Below are positions 1 through 11,562 of a stretch of 64,000 bases of DNA, in pieces. Below the pieces are notes generated by a model. The model was not told the origin of the DNA. It saw nothing but the letters and a program-made list of their open reading frames with translations, and did not search any database. Numbering within the stretch: position 1 is the first letter of the stretch; the number at the start of each line of letters is the position of its first letter. Location of the stretch: the NCBI GenBank assembly GCA_009760855.2, contig WPIO01000108.1:1274501-1338500 (forward strand). Direction: 5' to 3'. The DNA is from Cristatella mucedo. Its lineage: Eukaryota; Bryozoa; Phylactolaemata; Cristatellidae. A program made the translations under genes and the position numbers.

Positions 1-1429
1 TTTCTTATAAGCGAGTTACTTAGAACTCAGGTCAACAATAATGCAAATATTCCTAGGTTTTTAAGTCCGTGAGGTACGCCGAAAAGAATTGGACTTGCTA
101 AATGCTGGTGGCGTCCTCATTTTCCACGGAACGCTGTTGCTGATATGACACTCTCCTTTTTCCAGTGTTTCACCAATCCAACCAACACGACGAGGCAAGC
201 AGGTCGTCACCTCCGAGATTTACCAGAAACATAGAAATGTACTCTGCCGTGTATGTGTGCGTGCGTGTGCGTGCCTGTGCGTGTGTGCGTATGTATCTTT
301 CCGTTATCCGATCTCACTCTTGCACACACGATGCCTTGGATTTACCTAGAAAGCCCCATAATTTACCTTTCATATATATTTTGCGACCCAGTTCAATGTA
401 AGAAATACTATACAACCATCACCAGCGAGCCATCATGGCTCTCTAAGCAGCTGCTCAGAATGCTTCCCAGAATGCACATAGGCAGACATTTTTCGTTCTG
501 GATCTCTTACTCTGGTCATTCGTGAGCCCTATTGGCTAGCAATGCTAAGGCTAATGAGATCCACAGCAGAAATTTCTCGGCCGACTCAATTGGAGAAATA
601 CGAGTTCCCTTAAGTAATTTCCATTTAGCGTTGATTCATAGGGGATTTATCAGCTCTGAAAAGGTACGATTGTTCAGCATTTAGGGTTTTACAAAGCTTG
701 TGTTCTGAGTATATTCTAAACCAGCCGAAAAGTCCTACAGAGTCTGCAGCGTGTTTTTAAGGTTGCCAAGAAGAAAATGCGGTATAACAGCGCCCCTCAC
801 AGATTGCTGGCTTGCAAGGAAGCAGTTATTCTATTTAGCTACTACTAACCCACGCTGCGTATAAGTCTTTACCCAGTAAATGTCAATCTAAGGTGCTTTT
901 TTGTATTCCATAAAAGTTAACTCACTATTTTTCAATTAAGTAATATGCCCTATTCCAAAACAGCTGCCAAACGAGGTTTCCGTAGTGATTTAAATGTGAC
1001 TTCAAACATAGAGTGACGTTAAAGACCTGTTAATAAAAGTAGTTGAAATCCTTCGGCTGATTCGTATAGTTACACATAATAAGAAATTGCGCAGTAGCTC
1101 ATTTGCTCAGTCGTAATGTGCTAGGGAGGAATCTTTTGATTTAAATAAAACTACATTTATGAAATTATCTTAGCATTTCTTTGAAGTTTATGAAATTGCG
1201 TTATCCCTTATGTCTTACATCTAAATGATGACTGTATCCGAAAGATAGCAATATCGAACTGTACATGCAAGTTGTAACTACTTTTAAAGTAAAGTATCCG
1301 TCGAAACGTTCAAAGACCAACTGAGCCAATCCGGCGCACGATGCGACGACTATCACTGACTACGGCTACTGAGTGTCTACGGACATCCACAAACCTGTGC
1401 GGGCTATACAAGGATTTGACAGTTACATA
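1..1429. other. Unassigned AT-rich sequence, no gene seen
   Basis: No reading frame here resembles a known family, and the short open frames near 165-525 run through a TG-rich simple repeat. Nothing beyond that repeat can be supported. Confidence 0.5.
250..300. repeat. TG/GTGC-rich simple repeat
   Basis: A short imperfect TG tract with GTGCGTGTGC-type units. It creates artificial Cys/Val-rich open frames on the plus strand. Confidence 0.8.
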
Positions 1430-2410
1430 CGATGTTAATGGTGGAACAATTTAATTTTTACATAAACATTGACATCTAGACAGAAATGAAGCTGTATCCT
1501 ATGAATACGTCTGCATGCTTGAATTGTTGTGAACTCACTCCCGACTTATGCCACGACATCTAACTTTAACACATTAAAAGAGACAAACTATAAATTGCAT
1601 CTACTGATCACTGCATTTAGTTGGTCCCAGTGATTCGTTCTTTTAGCGCACAGGCGTGCTGTTACTGTGCATGCTGCCAATAACCATACTTGAATGCCGA
1701 CCTTGTACATGTCACCCGTACACACGTTATTCTTGTGGTTTATTGTGAATGCTTCCACTACCCATTCGATCGAGCATCCTTTGGAGCAACTGTAACGTGC
1801 CTAGACGGAAATCTAGTTCTCTGAGAAAACTGCACAGCATTTATGATAACAATTATTAATATAATAACTGTGTGTTGTCACGTGTCCGTGATTACTGGGC
1901 ATGTCGATTGTGGTTATCTGCCGCATGTGGTTTACTTTAGCCCATTTAATGGAAACGCTAAAGCACTAGGCAATGACAAAACCAAGAATTGAAGCAGGAA
2001 TTCCGCAATCTCTTAACCCACTCATTGGAGCACTTTCTGAGAGCAGCTTTGCAATGCTTGTCGGCTATCTAGAGTTGACCCTACGTATTCGTCGACCGGG
2101 TGCATTGGTGCAGGCATGCACTCGTCGTCGAGCTAGCTCTTAGTATAGAACCTACCGATGCTGGCCTCAGTCAACATACCAAGCCAGGAGCGTGTGTGAC
2201 GGCAGCTTTCTGCTGCTAATCTAGGAGCAAGCGGCCGCCATGACACTTTGTAAATGTGCAGACCTATGAAGAGTCAACCATAAGGTCACCTCAAAAACAT
2301 GCTGATGTCCTAAAAATCGTACACGGCAAAATTATTACGTACGGTAGATGAAGCCTCAAGCATGCGACCGCCTACTATGGAAATAGTAAAACTGTCCCTT
2401 TGACTGCTCG
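1430..2410. repeat. Dispersed repeat family D, copy 1
   Basis: Diverged matches recur at 8,400-8,960, 23,600-23,880, 35,590-36,330 and 46,000-46,560. Shared landmarks are 'agcccattt-aatggaaacgctaa', then 'cattggagca', 'gagagcagc', a segment with 'gtcgtc', and 'cactttgtaaa-gtgcagacc'. Some copies hold a B-box-like GGTTCGAAT on the minus strand (seen near 23,670), so a tRNA-related SINE part is possible, but a clean A/B-box spacing is not visible. It may be a composite or a non-autonomous DNA element. The 5' part of this copy contains a CR1-1 fragment. Confidence 0.55.
1614..1860 (+). mobile_element. CR1-1 LINE, degraded 3' end
   Basis: The order of landmarks matches the 3' untranslated part of the CR1-1 copies elsewhere: 'tttagttggtcccagtgattcg', 'ctgtgcatgctgccaataacc', 'catgtcaccc', 'agttctctgag'. 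It is more diverged than the other copies and the TTA-type tail is reduced to an AT-rich stretch. No coding part remains. Confidence 0.6.
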
Positions 2411-2411
2411 C

Positions 2412-2886
2412 TTTGAGATCACTTCATTCTTTGGCTCCAGCCTATCTCTCAGATCTACTCCTCAACCAGGCCAGGCATCGTACCACCCGCTTTTTGGAAT
2501 CCTTAAGTTTACCACTACCTCGTACAAACCTCAAATCCTAGGAGACCTTGCATTTAGTACGTAAGCTCCCAAGCCTGGAACTCACTCCCAACTTGCGTCA
2601 AAACATCCCCTGACCTGACCGCATTTAAAACAGAACTTGAAAACACACCTATTTCGGACAGCATTTAGTGGATCCCTGTGATTCATCCTTCATGTACTTA
2701 TGCGTTCTGACATTGTGCACGCTTACTCTGTGCATGTCACCCCTAGCCACAATGTTAATGTTGTTTATCAAGCATAATATTACTCACGATTCAATCACGT
2801 TTCACTTTGCACCAAATGTAAAGCACCTAGGAAGAGATTGAGTTCTCTGAGGGTGCTTTATCTAGTGCATTATTATTATTATTATT
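2412..2886 (+). mobile_element. CR1-1 LINE, 5'-truncated 3' fragment
   Basis: It begins inside the last part of the LINE ORF (the 'LAPAYLSDLL' and 'AWNSLPTC' regions, here frameshifted) and runs through the 3' untranslated region to 'ctctgagggtgctttat' and a (TTA)n tail at about 2,868-2,886. The missing 5' part is typical of LINEs copied incompletely by target-primed reverse transcription. The coding part has a stop in the stretch matching 'FSSYAPKAWNS'. Confidence 0.85.
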
Positions 2887-2889
2887 GTT

Positions 2890-3165
2890 AATCATATGCT
2901 ACGGCAACTACTCTTCAGCTGCCGACTATGGCTCATAATTTTCTGTGGCCCTGAGCTGGTACTTCTACGCTACTCCCTATCTCAAATGCTCTTCTGACTC
3001 TGCTATGTTCCCCACTCTCTTTTCGTCTCGTGAGATGAAGTCCGTTGCGTATCGAATGCGTAACGGAAGCCACTTAGGCTGTGAGTGGGCTACATAAAAC
3101 TCTCCTGCGTAACACCCACCCAGTCTTTAGGGCTTTGTGGAGTTACAGACGAAGGTACATTAAAT
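2890..3165 (+). mobile_element. LINE-3 3' end fragment
   Basis: This matches 14,885-15,060 (+) and, in reverse, 25,489-25,905. Shared landmarks are 'gagatgaagtccgttg', 'cgaatgcgtaacggaagcc', 'taggctgtgagtgggct' and 'aaaactctcctgcgtaacac'. The 25.5 kb copy also has the coding end (FSSAGPRLWNSLP), which shows that this is the 3' region of a non-LTR retrotransposon distinct from CR1-1 and CR1-2. It follows the CR1-1 tail directly. Confidence 0.65.
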
Positions 3166-3169
3166 TACT

Positions 3170-3895
3170 GTAGGTGTGTGTGGAACTTAATCATGCATAC
3201 ATGGCTTTAGACTCATCTACAAATCCTTGACCTACATGTCCTTGACCATTGTCCTTGATAATTTTTACATGCTGAGTGACAATGTTCGATGTAAAAAGCA
3301 TGTACAGACGACCAAATGCCGCTTCGCTGAGAGCTACCACACTCAGTACTACACACCCAGTCTGAAGTTTGATGAACCATGTTCCATCAGCTTCCTGTCA
3401 TCTGCGATCCCCGGATGCTGGAAATGCCGAGACAATTATGACTCACAGCATAAAGTTCGTGGGCAACCAAAGTTAAGAAACTGCCTCAAGTACCTAACAT
3501 TATACATTCGTTTGTATACTTCCTTAGTAAAAATTGATGACTTGAAGATGTAATGTAACGGCAACCTCCATCGACTAGATACGGCACCATGCTATTCTGG
3601 TCAGATAGCCAACTGTAGCTGCTGCACAAGTATCTCATTTTGAGACGTTGTTGCCTTTGGAGCCTTCTTCTAGGAGGAAGCTGCAACAGCGAGTGATGAG
3701 ATGCGATGAGAACAAAGCTGAAATAAGGCAATAGTAGCACAGGCCTTAGAGTTTGACCTCGTGTAGTACATACTCAAGTAGACTTCATATTAAGATAAAC
3801 AAAAATATATTATAATATTTATATACATATTTTAGATTCAATAGCAATGATATATATATAAATATATATAAATATATATATAAATATAAATATAA

Positions 3896-3938
<43 letters not shown>

Positions 3939-4605
3939 TAAATATATATATATATATAAATATATATATACCTACGAAATGCCAATAATAGATTTGGTGC
4001 CAGATAGAGGTAAACATTTCCAAAGGGTAAGCAATTTAGATATTCTCGCAAGCTTTCTCAAACAACTGCCAAGCTACGTCACAAAACCGAACGATTAAGA
4101 TTTCATTAGTCTGCAAGATCAGCCTGCAAAGTCTGATGGACTCAAATGCTAATGGAGCTTGTTGACGAAGGCCCGCACAAAACGTCTAATGAGCTATATT
4201 TTACTCTTCCAGACGTATCTTAACGTGTGGTCACGCACAACAAACCTGACGAGGGAATCCGCCGCTAGAGCTCGGTGCGTGCTGACCGAGGTTTAAATTC
4301 GAACCGTCAAGCCTGCATCTCACGGAAGCGCGTGTATCACTGCCTTTCTCAAAATTTGGTAAGATCAATACATTCAATCAGGATTTCTTCCACATATCGA
4401 CAGCCTAGATGGAAGAACTTGTAAACCTGCAAAAATTACAACACCTCTACTGAACAAGGCTTGCAGTTTAAGCCAAGTCCATAGAGGAAATTGCTTTTTT
4501 TAAGAGACGACACTCCCATATTTGAGATATCTTTCACCGCAAGTGATCATTCGGGCACCTTGAGAAGTGTAACTTGATGCTAATGCCTTTTCTACTATGG
4601 CCCTT
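3170..4605. other. Unassigned sequence with a TA/AAATA microsatellite
   Basis: No recognisable gene. Open frames at 3,227-3,553 (+) and 3,486-3,740 (-) resemble no known family and overlap each other. Near 4,285-4,330 'ttcgaaccgtcaagcctgcatctc' could be a remnant of a reversed tRNA-SINE B box, but nothing else supports it. Confidence 0.4.
3848..3972. repeat. (TA)n / (AAATA)n / (AAAT)n microsatellite
   Basis: About 125 bases of TATATA, AAATATA and AAATAAAT units. The Tyr/Ile-rich open frames on the minus strand across it are artefacts. Confidence 0.95.
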
Positions 4606-4609
4606 CGAT

Positions 4610-5100
4610 GTCTGCTTGCGATTGAGCCATCACACGATTTAGGCTAATGATGATTACATTGCGGCTACCAACGCTTTAGGCAACTAGCATTTGATGTCTG
4701 CCTAAGGCTTGGTCCTCTGACGTGCAATAACGGCATCAATTGACGGCTGCTACACCGATGAAAAGGATACATTGTATCGTGGCCAAGGCAGGAGTGCCAG
4801 GGCATTTGTCCTTAGCATGCAAGCCCGCGTGGTTGTGCTCGAAACGCGTGTATACGGCCTTCACCTACACAATTACAATGATTAAACAAAATAATTATTG
4901 TAGTAATTTTTACACGATAATCAATAATTAATATTATTACTATTATACATTTTATAGGGCTACCGGACAATTTAGTTTCTTTTTAGGCAGTTTGAAGATG
5001 CCGAAAAGAAAGCATACGCTCGCACGCTTTCGTTTTAGCACGATCAATGTCATAGAGAATAACATTGTTAGATTCTATGATTTTATTTTTACCTTGCTTT
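4610..5100. repeat. Dispersed repeat family E, copy 1
   Basis: The part from 'ttgtatcgtggccaaggcagga' through 'gatgccgaaaagaaagc' recurs in the same orientation at 14,232-14,520. The part before it (4,610-4,810) recurs inverted at 14,640-14,830. No coding capacity is visible. A non-autonomous DNA transposon or foldback element is possible, but termini and target duplications could not be defined. Confidence 0.6.
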
Positions 5101-5499
5101 AGTGAGCGTGCTCTCACATCTTCAGAATGATTGCGATCAATCCAACGATGAACAAGCGTAACCTTACCGTTTTTGCTAGGTGTTGTGTGCTACCAGTGAC
5201 TCGCGAAGAATGCGAGGAAAGGTTTTCGCAAGTGAAAACCGCTTGGGATTTGAGTCAAATAAACTACCCACAGCCAATGAAGGCGTGACAAGGAGCTTCC
5301 CAGGGTGGCGGAGCGTTAGAGTAAAAACATAATGCGTTTAAGTGACACCTTTGTGCATGCCGTACTTTCCCAACATCACCTGGTGACAAAAACGTCGGCA
5401 CCTGCCACCCGTGAATGCTGGCTGAGCTAAGGGTTAGAGCTCGCGAGCTTCCTCATTCTGAGATACGCTCGTGCCCTTCGCTGCTAATTATTAATTATT

Positions 5500-5850
5500 T
5501 GTTAGCTGCGGATTAAAGTGAGCTGAAGAATTAAGTATTACATTAAAATAATAAAATAAATTTTAAATATTTAATATTAGATATAAATATTAAATTTATT
5601 AAAGCAGATTAAAGTAAGCTGCAAATTGAAGTAAGTTGTATAATTAAATATTCAATTTAAATATTAAAATACACTTCAAATATTTAGTATTATATTTAGA
5701 TATTAAATTTATTCCAGCAGATTAAAGTAAGCTGCAGATTAAAGTAAGCTGCAGAATTAAATATTAAATTTAAATATTAAAATAAATTTTAAATAACAAA
5801 AATTAGATTTAAATATTAAATTTATTAAAGCAGATTAAAGTAAGCTGCAG
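5500..5850. repeat. AT-rich minisatellite, about 112-base period
   Basis: The unit 'ttattaaagcagattaaag' followed by 'taagctgcag' and AT-rich filler starts near 5,597, 5,710 and 5,822, giving periods of 113 and 112 bases. A partial first unit starts near 5,508. Units contain 'aatattaaatttaaatatt'-type palindromes. Confidence 0.8.
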
Positions 5851-5867
5851 ATTAAACGAAGTACGCG

Positions 5868-6165
5868 TGCACAGGCGAGAAAACGGAAGCTGGCTCACAG
5901 GAACGTGTACTCTCGCGTGCACCTGCCGTATTCCTCCCCGACACAACTGTTCTCTCCCAAGTTGGCATGTTCCTTCTCTCCCCAGTGGGTTAGAGGGAGG
6001 ACAAAGCCGGCCCGTGGATAAGCAACCGCCGCCAGACCACAGCTGGGGCACCGGCCTGTCCCTAGGCCACAGCCACCAGCTGTTAGACCCGGGGTGGTTT
6101 AGGGTACTACCAGTCAGCCTGCACTGGCAGTGTGCCGGCGCTCCCACCGATCTGAATCATGTACG
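5868..6165. other. Short GC-rich island of unknown origin
   Basis: A sharp rise in GC lies between AT-rich repeats, starting right at the end of the minisatellite ('gtgcacaggcgag') and ending near 'gctcccaccga'. Frames are open on both strands across it, but no protein family is recognised. It could be an untranslated end of a GC-rich retrotransposon or a transferred fragment. No similarity to the GC-rich element at 61.3-64 kb was noticed by eye. Confidence 0.4.
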
Positions 6166-6354
6166 GAGAAAAAAAATCACATTAACGAGTGCGAGCAGGA
6201 TTGACAGCTGCAACAGCTCTTCTGCCAGATCCGAAAACGTTGGTTGAAAACCGATTGGACTTCACTCTGTAACAAGAGCTTTCACGCAGTTTCTAGAAGC
6301 TCTTCATCACCACCATGCATTATAGAATTGTAAGTATTTTAAGGAATTGCAACA

Positions 6355-6510
6355 TTTTGTTAAAAATAGCAAGCCGCGAATAAAAAGCAGTTGGAAGCGG
6401 GCAACGAAGGATTGCCTGCTGAAAAATCGAACCGACGACCAAAGGCGTGAAGAACGAGCACTTTACCATTGGGCTGTGACACGAATGGATATGCAAAAAT
6501 GTTAAAGCCG
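6355..6510 (-). mobile_element. tRNA-derived SINE (family SINE-2)
   Basis: Read on the minus strand, 'CACAGCCCAATGGTAAAGTG' fits a pol III A box and 'GGTCGTCGGTTCGATT' fits a B box about 40 bases later, followed by an A/T-rich tail. A related copy lies at 13,960-14,200, sharing 'gaaagtagcaagctgcg'-like sequence near its tail. It is not a functional tRNA gene: no complete cloverleaf is apparent. Confidence 0.65.
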
Positions 6511-6529
6511 CATCAATAATCGGAGCCCA

Positions 6530-7640
6530 GCCTTCTGATGCTGGTAAAAAGGAGGATCCTTCCTTAAGCTTAAGCTGCAGAACATAAACCAGCGTGCACG
6601 TTCAGTCGTCAAATTTCAACCAGGTCGTCTCTTCGATTCCCACACGATAATTTGCAGCAGCTGGAAAAGATGTTCAAAAAGTAAAGAATTCAGGTAAGCT
6701 TACAAGAAAGAATTCCAGTGACACTCAGGATGTGGTTTAGAGGGTCTCGAAAAAGAAGAGACGCACGATGCCGATTACTTATTAATTACGGGAGATTATT
6801 TAATATTAATTGACAATTTGTTAATTAATTATTAACAATTATTATAATGATTTATCAATATTATTTAATTGATTTTAATTTATTAAGGCAGGCGCATTCT
6901 GTCTAGTGTATTTTGTTGTAGCACGCTTTACCTTACTGATAGTAATTGAAAAACACCACAGATAGTTTAAAAAATCCTAGAATTAACCATGCGAAATCTA
7001 GGATTTATCGACAAGAGCGGAACCCTTCACGTATGTGTGCAGCCTTACTAAGAAAGAAGCCTCGGCAAACCTCCTATTCACAGTGGTAACAACTTCGAGA
7101 AAAGTCCACTAATCTAGAGGGAAAAGATTGGTAATAGTAGCAGAATAACAGCATGGTATTCGCTTACCTAGTTAACATATCTCTTTAGTCAGGTATTTAG
7201 TTTACGAATGCTACTTAAAGATTCCAAATTGAGGTGCTCATACAAGATTAGAAATGAGATTTTAAGTGAGTTGAAACTCGTTGAAACCTACAGTGACCAG
7301 CTTATTTCTTCTGGAACGGGCAATAGTATTTTCTTAGATGCGCAAACTCACAAAAGTGAAAGAAAATTATTTCCTTCGTGATTTAACCTCATAGTATTAA
7401 TTTTAGGTTTAAAGTATTGAATTATCTTTTGAAGTACTGGAAGAGACAGCGTATGACTGCATCTACAAGATTCTCAAGGCAAGTAGTATGTTTTCGAATT
7501 TTATGAACCCTAGGGCTCAGCCTCCGATCAATAATGTCGCTACGCTCAATCGTTTCTCGTTCATCTGAGTCCCTAGTCTCCATAACAATCAAAAACATAC
7601 TACTTTATGTAGTACTTACCAAACTTGGTGTCTATACTGT
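6530..7640. other. Unassigned AT-rich sequence
   Basis: Contains AT-rich runs near 6,780-6,890 and no recognisable gene, LINE or SINE. Confidence 0.4.
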
Positions 7641-7725
7641 AGTAAAATATTTTTCTGAGCAAGGTAAAAAAATAGAATACTTTACTAATTTACCATGAAA
7701 TACAACTTTAAATTTATATAGGAAA

Positions 7726-8126
7726 ATGTCAGATTTAGGAAAGAATTGTGTTGTACATAGATATAAAGAAATCATTCAATACAATACTAAAGTTAGATCA
7801 CGTCTAACGAATCTAACAAAAATGTTATACATAATCGAAGTTATAAATATATGATTACAGCCTTAGGAGTAACAGTTTCTACTACTTTTATTCAACTATT
7901 TTCATATATTACTCATGCAGTTACTTTCTTTTCAGCACCAACCGCAATGATGGTACCACTCGATTGTGTTCTAGTAGACATCGATAAGGATAAAAGATCT
8001 ACACTAGAATCTAATTCAAAATCTATTTCGAAGAGGACGCATGCTTTACCTAATGAAATAATTACAAAACAAGAGTCCAAAGATATTATAATGGAGCCTT
8101 CGCGAAGAGAAACTAATCCTGTTTAG
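7726..8126 (+). pseudogene. Unknown small reading frames in AT-rich relic sequence
   Basis: A 42-codon frame starts at 7,726 (MSDLGKNCVVHRYKE...). Its TGA overlaps the ATG of a 91-codon frame at 7,851-8,126 (start MITALGVTVSTT). The overlap may mean two overlapping genes, or one gene with a frameshift. The second frame has a moderately hydrophobic start that could be a membrane segment, then a charged Lys/Ser/Glu-rich tail. Codon use is A/T-rich, like the relic islands at 31-33, 44-45 and 52-58 kb. The family is not recognised. Its place just before block A, which elsewhere follows the fibre-like relic, suggests that it comes from the same invading element. Confidence 0.4.
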
Positions 8127-8317
8127 TTACTTGTAGTTCTTCTTCAACGAAACTGCTTTTAACGTCATTTACGAAATAACGCACTGGCTGATCTTCAATA
8201 CAATCATTCTAACAATAGTATGTTTTAATAAACTCCATATTGGATCTGCAGCTTGTGTACGAATTTGAACTCAAACTTCCAGTAGAACTATCACATTATC
8301 AGCACACGATTACAATT

Positions 8318-8442
8318 ACATCGAATTTGAAGTAGCCAATAATGTTACTTTCAATCAATTAAATGTAATTGTATCCTAATATATGACCGATACTGTTGAT
8401 TTATTCTGCAAATCCTGCAATAAAAACATTGGATTTAAAGTC
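8318..8442 (+). pseudogene. Coding relic in block A, copy 1
   Basis: A plus-strand frame reads YIEFEVANNVTFNQLNV, one stop, then YMTDTVDLFCKSCNKN. The matching frame in block A copy 2 (45,903-46,022) reads YIQFKVVGNVRFTQINV, no stop, then YMTDAVDL. Differences are mostly conservative (E/Q, V/I, D kept), as expected if both descend from a translated gene. The family is unknown. The A/T-rich codon use resembles the nearby fibre-like relics, and it may be the end of one of their genes. Confidence 0.5.
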
Positions 8443-8960
8443 ATTCAATTCACTCATTGGAGCATTTTTTGAGAGCAGCGACAGTAGCTTAGCAATGTCT
8501 TACCAGGAGTAGGCCCAAATTAGTCGTCGACTAGGGGCATCGATACACACACCCTTACCACTGGGCTCTGTCTAGCCGAGGGCTTATAGCACCGATGACG
8601 TCATGAGTCAGCTGCCCTAGCCAGGACACTGTGAAAAGAGTTTTCCGCTGGTTTGACTCTATCAAAGAAAAAGCGAATGGATGCTACTTTGCTTCATAAA
8701 TGTCCCAACCTACGAATAGTCAACAGCAACTCAACTTCGCAATTCGCTGTCGTCACTAAAAAACTGTACTTCATTAATTTTTCGTGACTGGTATATCAAG
8801 CTTTAAGCATAGCTCTGAAAATTGTAGCAACGATACGACCGCCCGTTGTTACTATGCAGGCATAAATGATGATTCAGGTCAGTGCCTCCTGGAACAGGAT
8901 ATAGCAAAAATATGCAGGCAGTAGCACTTGGATTTTAACTGTATTAATCATCCTCTCCTA
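8400..8960. repeat. Dispersed repeat family D, copy in block A1
   Basis: Carries the family D landmarks 'cactcattggagca', 'gagagcagcgacagtag' and 'gattcaggtcagtgcctcc'. Its minus strand contains an A-box-like 'GAGCCCAGTGGTAAGGG' near 8,560, which supports a tRNA-related portion. The same element is at 46,000-46,560 in block A2. Confidence 0.55.
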
Positions 8961-9284
8961 AGCTGGATCTATCATCAGCCACATTGTCAGCCACCTTGTT
9001 TCTGATCAGTTCAGTTTAAGCGTATTAATTGTGACTATTACTTGAAATGCACTAGTTGCTTTGCTTTGGCGAGCTTATAGCAGTAAGTTTTGACACTAAG
9101 AATGACAGGTTCTAGTGAATAAAGGCATTTTAGATAGTAAATAGTGTCACCAAGAACTACTGCACCACTCTGAGACTAGTTTTGACAGCCACGAGTTTTA
9201 ACGAACGAACCTACACTGGCTTTCTCAATTAGGTAAGCGTTGCATTGAATAGTTTGTCACTCACTCTTAGGTATCTTCTTCATT

Positions 9285-9515
9285 TTTTCTTATCAAATAA
9301 AATACTAGCTGATTTGTTAGATTTTTTCAACGAAATTTCAACAACAAGTTTTGAATAGTGACAGGAGTGATCCTTTAGGGATGCAACCACGGCTAGCAGC
9401 TGCAACAAATGATCAATCACGGTTGGATTCGAATGCCAGACCTCAGGACCGAGATCGTGAAAAGCACCCACCTTACCGAAGATTGCCAATGCTCTATGAC
9501 CCGATCGCGTTTGCA
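9285..9515 (-). mobile_element. tRNA-derived SINE (family SINE-1)
   Basis: On the minus strand the head has an A-box-like 'TTCGGTAAGGTGGGTGC' and a B-box-like 'GGCATTCGAATCC'. The body is shared with 47,715-47,915, and the tail ends in 'aaatcagctagtattttatt'. The tail motif 'actagctgattt' (plus-strand view) is also at 43,090 and 47,730, which defines the family. This copy and the 47.7 kb copy occupy the same place in the two block A copies. Confidence 0.75.
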
Positions 9516-11562
9516 TTGTACCTACTGCTCGTACGACTCGAGTCGTTTAGCTGCCTGCCCTCGGAAAAAACGTTGAATCTTTTACGGACCGTGCTAACTG
9601 TGACAGGGGTAGCTGTATCGTGTCCTCTTTGCCTGAAACGGTAATCGTCCTCACCATCTGTAATTGCCTCCCTCTACTCTACCTACTATGTCCTATCTAC
9701 CTCCATTTAGCCTTATCTTTCTCAGCACAAAAGATTTTAATAGGAGACGAAACTACAATACATTAGTGATCTGCAGATTGTAAGCCTCTACTCTGAACGC
9801 TACACTGTGGCTACACTACACTGTGTACTACAGTGTGGCTGAAATTTTACGTGAGGCTCTGTGTTGGGTGGTACTTTTCAATCCAGAAAGCTGAACATGC
9901 TAAATACCAATTGAGATCCACAGACACAAGTAAATGGACAATCAATGCTATGAAATTAAACTAATTAGTATTATGGCGATCGTTTACGTTTTAGCAAGAG
10001 GTATGTGAATTTTTGAAACGCCATGATTTGTCACCATGGGGTTGCAATATCATATTCTGAGTATATTCTTAAGCAGTCCTAAACTCATTAAGGGTCAGTT
10101 ACTTATTTTGAGAGTCACACATAGAACCACATAGAAGGCCATATGATAATACACTTCAGAGAACAGCGGTTTTGGGCAAAAGTAGTGCTTCCAGTTTCTT
10201 ACTATCGATCTGTGCCAGGAATCACTTCGTATCTGGTATGCCTCTATTTAATGTGCTCCGTCAAAACTTCTAAATACTTACTCAGTATTCATCCTTTTAT
10301 GTACTATTGTCTATTTTAAAAGCGTTCAAAAAGTATCATCGATTAAATTTGAAAAGAAACTGGGACATTGGCATCGTTAAATTTGCTATAGCTGCAGCCT
10401 GATTAGGGGATGCACTGCATGGTGGGTGTTGTAGACCAACTGCTGCTTTCCTCACTTGCTTCTCGGTTTTATTATAAGTCTATACGGTTGAATACTGGCA
10501 CATTCTACTGCCGTTGACCATAAAGTATATTTTTACCTCGATGGCACTTCGGCTTGAAATTATGTTATGAATTTAGCTGCACTGAGGGACTTCCATCATT
10601 TATTGTTTGCTATACCGGTAAAGAGACACTGCTTTACACACCCAGAATCTGTCACAAGCTAATAACCTCGACGTCGAAAAGAAAACTGCTGGTGTTGTAG
10701 CCATTCGGAAAAGCAATTACTTAACATCTAATCTCATGATTACCTGAAAAAGTAAACAGTTCTGATAAGATATATCTTGCAAAATCAATCAATGGAGGCT
10801 CTCGTGTAATAAGTGGATGCTGAACTGGGTCGAAATTACTGAAATGCCGCAAATAGCTTATGTACAAGACAAGTTCGGTTATGCACGGTCTTAAGGTGTA
10901 AAGTAGGCATATTAGAGGGATCTTGCTTCGCAGAAAAATCTGTCTGATACGATAGACTTTGTGTTTACTTTACATTAAAGCATCAGTTGTTGTCAGAAGC
11001 TGCACTGCTTTTAATTTCGAGTCATGAACTATGCGTCCGCGTTTGGTAGAATGTCAAAGTAAATCAGTTGCGATGCGTTTCTGGCTGGCGACATCAATAA
11101 CGTCCCGGAATATTGGCCGGCCACAAATGCGACTGGTAGAGACCACGTGGTATTTTCGGTCCATGCACAAATGTTGCCTCATTGATGCGATGTCACTCGG
11201 CGTGTGAAAAGTGGCTTTTCAGATATCGTCATGAAAATTCTACAGTCTGTATGTTAACCTTACTTCTCTGCCAATTTCAGAGATTAATAAAAATGAGATA
11301 ACTTTCAATTCCTAAACATGCAAAGGTAGTGAGAAAAAGTACTCTTAGGAAATGCGAGGAGATTTATAAGCCCTTTGAACTCTCTTTTTTTTACGGCAAT
11401 CGGCATGCAACATAACACTTTCAACATGGCTTTAGTGACCGCTGGCCATAGTAGCTCACCTGCAACCGAATGCTAATAGCTCTTGCAAATGTAGCCAATC
11501 CTCAGTACAAAACTTCCCAATAGCGTCCGCAGCAGTGCGGTTTTTCAATTTCGTATCCAGTA

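Larger units (their letters stand above)
8230..11560. repeat. Large direct duplication, block A copy 1
   Basis: This aligns in the same orientation with 45,840-50,215. Stretches of near identity include 'gattaggggatgcactg', 'tacggttgaatactggcac', 'ttacggcaatcggcatgc' and 'tcctcagtacaaaactt'. Copy 2 is longer because a CR1-1 element sits inside it at about 46,880-47,500. Copy 1 ends where a CR1-1 element starts (11,563). Both copies share the same SINE-1 insertion, so that SINE predates the duplication. No intact gene is seen inside. Confidence 0.85.

Noticed and set aside
3785-4051. Tyr/Ile-rich minus-strand frame that looks like a membrane protein
   Set aside because: Translation of a TA/AAATA microsatellite.
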